Origin: Flexivirga aerilata
GTDB taxonomy: Bacteria; Actinomycetota; Actinomycetes; Actinomycetales; Dermatophilaceae
Assembly: GCF_013002715.1 (NCBI RefSeq)
Contig: NZ_JABENB010000001.1
Location: 1,240,001-1,304,000 of the forward strand
Length of the DNA stretch: 64,000 nucleotides
Direction of reading: 5' to 3'
Within the stretch, counting starts at the first letter, position 1. Each line of letters opens with the position of its first letter. A program made the position numbers and the translations under genes. The notes below the pieces were generated by a model, which was not told the origin of the DNA, searched no databases, and worked only from the letters and a program-made list of their open reading frames with translations. Positions 60,801 to 64,000 of this stretch are shown here, piece by piece.

Positions 60801-62054
60801 TCAGGCGTGTTCGCCCGCCGGCATCGCCGCTGCGGGAGCGACCCTCGCGGCGTGGGCGTCGAGCAGCAGCCGCCCGGCGACGGCCGCCAGCACGGCGGCG
60901 AGGGCTCCGGCGGTGACCGTCACCGCGAACGCCGGCGTCTCCCCGCCGAGGTCGGCCAGCCGGCCGGCCAGTGCGGCACCCACGGCATAGCCGAGCCCGG
61001 TGGCCGCGGCCAGCAACGTCATCGCGGCGCCGGTGCGGGACGGCGGCGTGAGCTGCTCACCGAGCGTGAACGTCGTGATCATGTATGGCGCAACGCAGCA
61101 CCCGAGCAGCACCAGCGCGGGGGCGAGCGCCGCGAGCGAGTGGATGAGCAGCAGCGGAGTGGCGAGCACGAACAGCCCGACCGCGGTCACCCGCCACCGG
61201 GTGACGTAGCCGATCCGGGTGGGCAGCGCCGCCATACTGATGCCGGCGACGACGCTACCCACGCCGAGCAGCGCCTGCACCAGACCGGCGAGGCCTTCGT
61301 GCCCGGCGGCGGTCGCGATGACGGTCGTGCCGGTCTGCACCGAGCCGAAGACGTTGCCGATCACGAACTGCGCGAGCGCGAGCACCGCGAGCGCGGGGGT
61401 CAGCAGCCGTCCGGCCGCGGCGGTGTGCGCGCTCGCGGTGCGCAGCCGGGCGGTCGGGTGCACCGCGAACCAGGTGCCGAAGACGACCAGCAGCACGGCG
61501 GCGGTGCCGATGCCGACGCCCGGCTCGAGCAGCGCCGCGATGGTGCCGACGATGGCCGGGCCGAGCACGAACGACGCCTCGTCGGCCGAGCCTTCGTAGG
61601 AGAAGGCGGTGTCGATGAGCCGGCCGGACTGGGCGCCGCGGCTGCGGGCGCCGATGATCGGCCGCCAGCGCACCCGGGCGAGCGGACCCGCCTGCGGCAT
61701 CGTCAGTCCCGCGAACGCCGACGCGGCCGCCGCCCAGCCCCACGCGATGCCGGTCTCGGCGGCCACCACGACCAGCGCCAGGCCGACCGCGCTCGCCCAC
61801 GACTGCACGAGGACGACCGGGCGCTGCCCGAACCGGTCGGACGCCGCGCCCAGCACCGGGGCACCGATCGCGTTGGCGATGGCGAGCGCGCCGGCGCAGG
61901 CACCGCCCGCGCCGAAACTTCCGGTGGTGTGCGCGACGAGCAGCAGCACGCCCATCTGGCTCATCGCGAGCGGCAGTCGGGCGAGGAAGGCGACGAGGAT
62001 GTAGGTGGGTCCGGTCAGGCCGAACAGGTGGCGGTATGACGCAGCGGGTGACAC
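60801..62054 (-). CDS. MFS exporter
   Basis: A 417-residue 12-helix carrier with DRFGQRPVVLVQSW (motif A loop after helix 2), GWAAAASAFAGLTMPQAGPLARVRW and symmetric second half. It resembles actinobacterial multidrug/efflux-type MFS proteins. Start GTG 62054 is a guess; AAAGG lies 12 bases upstream. The in-frame start at 62108 is less likely. Substrate unknown. Confidence 0.85.
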   Translation of the reverse strand: MSPAASYRHLFGLTGPTYILVAFLARLPLAMSQMGVLLLVAHTTGSFGAGGACAGALAIANAIGAPVLGAASDRFGQRPVVLVQSWASAVGLALVVVAAETGIAWGWAAAASAFAGLTMPQAGPLARVRWRPIIGARSRGAQSGRLIDTAFSYEGSADEASFVLGPAIVGTIAALLEPGVGIGTAAVLLVVFGTWFAVHPTARLRTASAHTAAAGRLLTPALAVLALAQFVIGNVFGSVQTGTTVIATAAGHEGLAGLVQALLGVGSVVAGISMAALPTRIGYVTRWRVTAVGLFVLATPLLLIHSLAALAPALVLLGCCVAPYMITTFTLGEQLTPPSRTGAAMTLLAAATGLGYAVGAALAGRLADLGGETPAFAVTVTAGALAAVLAAVAGRLLLDAHAARVAPAAAMPAGEHA

Positions 62055-62309
62055 GGGGGTCGGACGCCTTTCGGGGGTAGCGCGATGCGGTGCGCGGCTT
62101 CCCTCCACCAGCCACGCGGGACCCTTGGCTACCCCTCGATTCTACGAACGCCGTCAAACCGGGGCGTCCCGTCATACGAGCGTCAGGTAACGGTGGAGGA
62201 ACGATCGGGAAAACGCCTGTCGCGATCGTTGGTGCGCGCCCGGCGGTTTGTCATGGTGGATGAAGACGGTCACAACGGGGAGGCCGTCAGTCGACTATTC
62301 GGGGAAGTC

Positions 62310-63533
62310 ATGGCACAGGTGGACAGGCGCACGGCCATCGCAACAGGGGCAACGATCAGCGCGACGGCCGCATTGGCCGCGTGCGGCACCCTGAAGAACC
62401 CGACCACGGCTCCGCCGACGAGCGCCCGTCCGGTCGGCAGCACCTCCAGCTCGGCCCCACCGAAGGCCCGGCTCATCGGGGACGGATCGACCTCGGACAC
62501 CGGGCCGCAGCCCCACCAGCCGACGGCGGAGAAGTTGGAGCCGGGACAGGCGCCGCCGCAGTTCGTGGTGATCTCCTGGGACGGCGCCGGCGAGGTCGCC
62601 GGGCTCAACCTGCTGTCCCACTTCCGTGAGGTGGCCAAGGAGACCAAGGCGTCGATGACGCTCTTCCTCTCCGGGCTGTTCCTGCTGCCGGCCGCCAAGA
62701 AGGACCTCTACCGGCCGCCGCGGCACCAGGTCGGCGCCTCCGACATCGGCTACCTCGACGACCGCGACATCCACGCCACCATCGACAACATCGGCAAGGC
62801 GTGGCTCGAGGGGCACGAGATCGGCACTCATTTCAACGGCCACTTCTGCGGCCGGGGCGGCGTCAGCGAATGGTCGCCGGCCGAGTGGCGCAGCGAGATC
62901 GAGCAGGCGAAGTCGTTCGTGAAGAACTGGCGGACCAACACCGGCTTCACCGACCTGCCGCCGCTGCCGTTCGACTACGACAAGGAGCTCGTCGGCGGCC
63001 GCACGCCGTGCCTGGAGGGTGCGGACAACCTGCGGGTGGCGGCCTCGCAGCTGGGCTGGCGCTACGACACCAGCAAGACCGGCATCCAGATGTGGCCCGG
63101 CAGGGACCGCAATCTCTGGGACGTGTCCATGCAGTCGATCCCGTTCGCCGGGCACTCCGGCCAGGTGATCTCGATGGACTACAACATCATGTACAACCAG
63201 TCCGGCGGCACCCGTGGCAAGCCGTCGATGCGGCCGAAGTGGCAGCAGGAGGCGGTCGACACCTACCTGGCCGGCTTCCTGCGCGCCTACGACTTCAACC
63301 GGGCGCCGCTGATCATCGGCAACCACTTCGAGGGCTGGAACGGTGGCATCTACATGACAGCCGTCGAGCAGGTCATGCGCAAGATCGTCGATTATCCGGA
63401 CGCGCGGATCGTGTCCTTCCGGCAGCTGATCGACTGGGTGGAGGAGCAGGACCCGGCCGTGCTGGCCAAGCTGCGCAGCCTGCCCTACGGCAGCAAGCCG
63501 ACCGGTGGCTGGGCCCAGTTCCTCGCTGTATGA
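62310..63533 (+). CDS. Tat-exported lipoprotein, polysaccharide-deacetylase-like
   Basis: A 407-residue lipoprotein. The signal has the twin-arginine DRRTAIATGATISATAALAA and lipobox LAAC (Cys near 28). A Thr/Ser/Pro-rich stalk follows. The core begins QFVVISWDGAGE and has SMTLFLSGLFLL and HEIGTHFNGHFC, which fit a divergent NodB-like deacetylase: a metal Asp and the HxxxH pair. I cannot confirm every catalytic residue, so activity is inferred. GGGGAAG lies before ATG 62310. The gap 62055-62309 holds no gene that I see. Confidence 0.75.
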   Translation: MAQVDRRTAIATGATISATAALAACGTLKNPTTAPPTSARPVGSTSSSAPPKARLIGDGSTSDTGPQPHQPTAEKLEPGQAPPQFVVISWDGAGEVAGLNLLSHFREVAKETKASMTLFLSGLFLLPAAKKDLYRPPRHQVGASDIGYLDDRDIHATIDNIGKAWLEGHEIGTHFNGHFCGRGGVSEWSPAEWRSEIEQAKSFVKNWRTNTGFTDLPPLPFDYDKELVGGRTPCLEGADNLRVAASQLGWRYDTSKTGIQMWPGRDRNLWDVSMQSIPFAGHSGQVISMDYNIMYNQSGGTRGKPSMRPKWQQEAVDTYLAGFLRAYDFNRAPLIIGNHFEGWNGGIYMTAVEQVMRKIVDYPDARIVSFRQLIDWVEEQDPAVLAKLRSLPYGSKPTGGWAQFLAV

Positions 63534-63550
63534 CGGGAGTCGCGCCCGGC

Positions 63551-64000
63551 TCAGCCCTCTGATCTGACCGCCGAAAGCGCTTCTGCCGCAACGGGTTCGG
63601 CGAGCGCCCGGTCCGCGGGCACCAGGCCTACCCGGGTGCGCCGGTCGAGCAGGTCGTCGACGTCGAGAGCGCCCTCGTGACTGAGTGCGAAGTCCAGCTC
63701 GGCGGGCGTGGTCGGCACCGTGTCGCCGATCGGGAGGTTGCGGGCCGGGTCGGCAGACAGCACCTCGGCCGCCTCGGCGCCGTAACGGCGGACCAGCCGG
63801 TCGGGGAGCTCGCCGTTGACGGGACCAGCCGGATCTGCGCCGACGAGAGCTGTTTTCGCGGTCACGCAGGGCCCGGCGGTGAGGCTGCTCCGGCGGACTG
63901 CGGCGTCGACCGCGTCCTGCGCCATACGGCGGTAGGTGGTGAGTTTGCCGCCGACGACGGTGATCATCCCGCTCGACCCGGTCAGCACCGCGTGTTTGCG
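63551..64000 (-). CDS. glpD: Glycerol-3-phosphate dehydrogenase, C-terminal part (N-terminus outside window)
   Basis: The visible 145-150 residues include GMITVVGGKLTTYRRMAQDAVDAAV, the FAD-domain end of GlpD, and the C-terminal helical cap (TPAELDFALSHEGALDVDDLLDRRTRVGL). The reading frame continues past base 64000. It oxidises glycerol-3-phosphate to DHAP at the membrane with FAD. Ends with GTVRSEG-like tail just before the window's geneless 63534-63550 spacer. Confidence 0.9.
   Translation of the reverse strand, partial: RKHAVLTGSSGMITVVGGKLTTYRRMAQDAVDAAVRRSSLTAGPCVTAKTALVGADPAGPVNGELPDRLVRRYGAEAAEVLSADPARNLPIGDTVPTTPAELDFALSHEGALDVDDLLDRRTRVGLVPADRALAEPVAAEALSAVRSEG

Noticed and set aside
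62055..62309. Possible riboswitch in the gap before the Tat lipoprotein gene
   Set aside because: Some short complementary arms exist, but no conserved core of a known class could be recognised.

Overview
The window is a contiguous piece of a high-G+C (about 70 %) actinobacterial chromosome. Class I lysyl-tRNA synthetase, Tat-exported binding proteins, DUF3073, DUF3151 and DUF2630 proteins, HelD, F420-type oxidoreductases, an ECF42 sigma factor and the loose linkage purA-lysS-purD-purC-purL-SCP-purF-purM-DUF3073 point to Micrococcales, probably near Dermacoccaceae or Intrasporangiaceae. The family is an inference; no rRNA is present. I see no prophage, insertion sequence, integrase or CRISPR array, so most of it looks like core chromosome with small accessory pieces.

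Layout. 1-2.1 kb: three tandem YCII/DGPF proteins and their ECF42 sigma factor. 2.2-3.7 kb: class II aldolase and DUF3151. 3.7-9.2 kb: LacI regulator and a minus-strand operon for uptake and cytoplasmic hydrolysis of a fructoside (binding protein, two permeases, GH32 enzyme). 9.4-14.9 kb: amino-acid permease, LuxR-type regulator, FAD amine oxidase, tandem-TerD protein. 15-18.7 kb: purA, two small membrane proteins, lysS. 18.7-19.8 kb: a solitary DUF559/AbiEi-like gene bracketed by two copies of one palindromic repeat. 19.8-25 kb: CDF metal exporter with ArsR sensor, chorismate mutase, HelD, second LuxR-type regulator. 25-36.5 kb: purD, CsbD, purC, MFS transporter, fused purL, flavin/F420 oxidoreductase, ArsR-like regulator, S41 peptidase, nei2, panD. 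36.6-41.9 kb: NitT/TauT-type ABC importer divergent from a CitA/CitB-type two-component system. 41.9-51 kb: spermidine-synthase-like protein, SCP-like protein, LLM oxidoreductase, Tat-exported glycosidase, an 11-repeat membrane-anchored protein, purF, purM, DUF3073. 51-64 kb: CopC, DUF2630, GMC oxidoreductase, DUF4352-like lipoprotein-less membrane protein, NarL-type two-component system, tRNA-Glu/Asp/Phe, PHP phosphoesterase, threonine dehydratase, MFS exporter, Tat lipoprotein deacetylase-like protein, and the start-truncated glpD.

Working together: purF, purD, purL, purM, purC and purA cover most of de novo purine synthesis. Because PurL is the long fused type with its own glutaminase domain, separate purS and purQ are not needed and none is seen. 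Sugar uptake and GH32 feed glycolysis, where the aldolase acts.

The most striking signal is not a gene. The octamer GTATGNCG (reverse CGNCATAC) occurs about 95 times by my hand count, roughly one per 670 bases, about equally on both strands (47 and 48), where base composition predicts about 6-7. About 93 % of all GTATG pentamers lie inside it, and it forces the very rare Ile codon ATA in several genes. It looks like a DNA-uptake-sequence-type dispersed motif. Other unexplained items are a family of long intergenic hairpins, a repeat inserted in frame in purL, a 20-bp perfect palindrome upstream of the DUF3073 gene, and many leaderless-type promoters, two of which use the upstream gene's stop codon as part of the -10 box.
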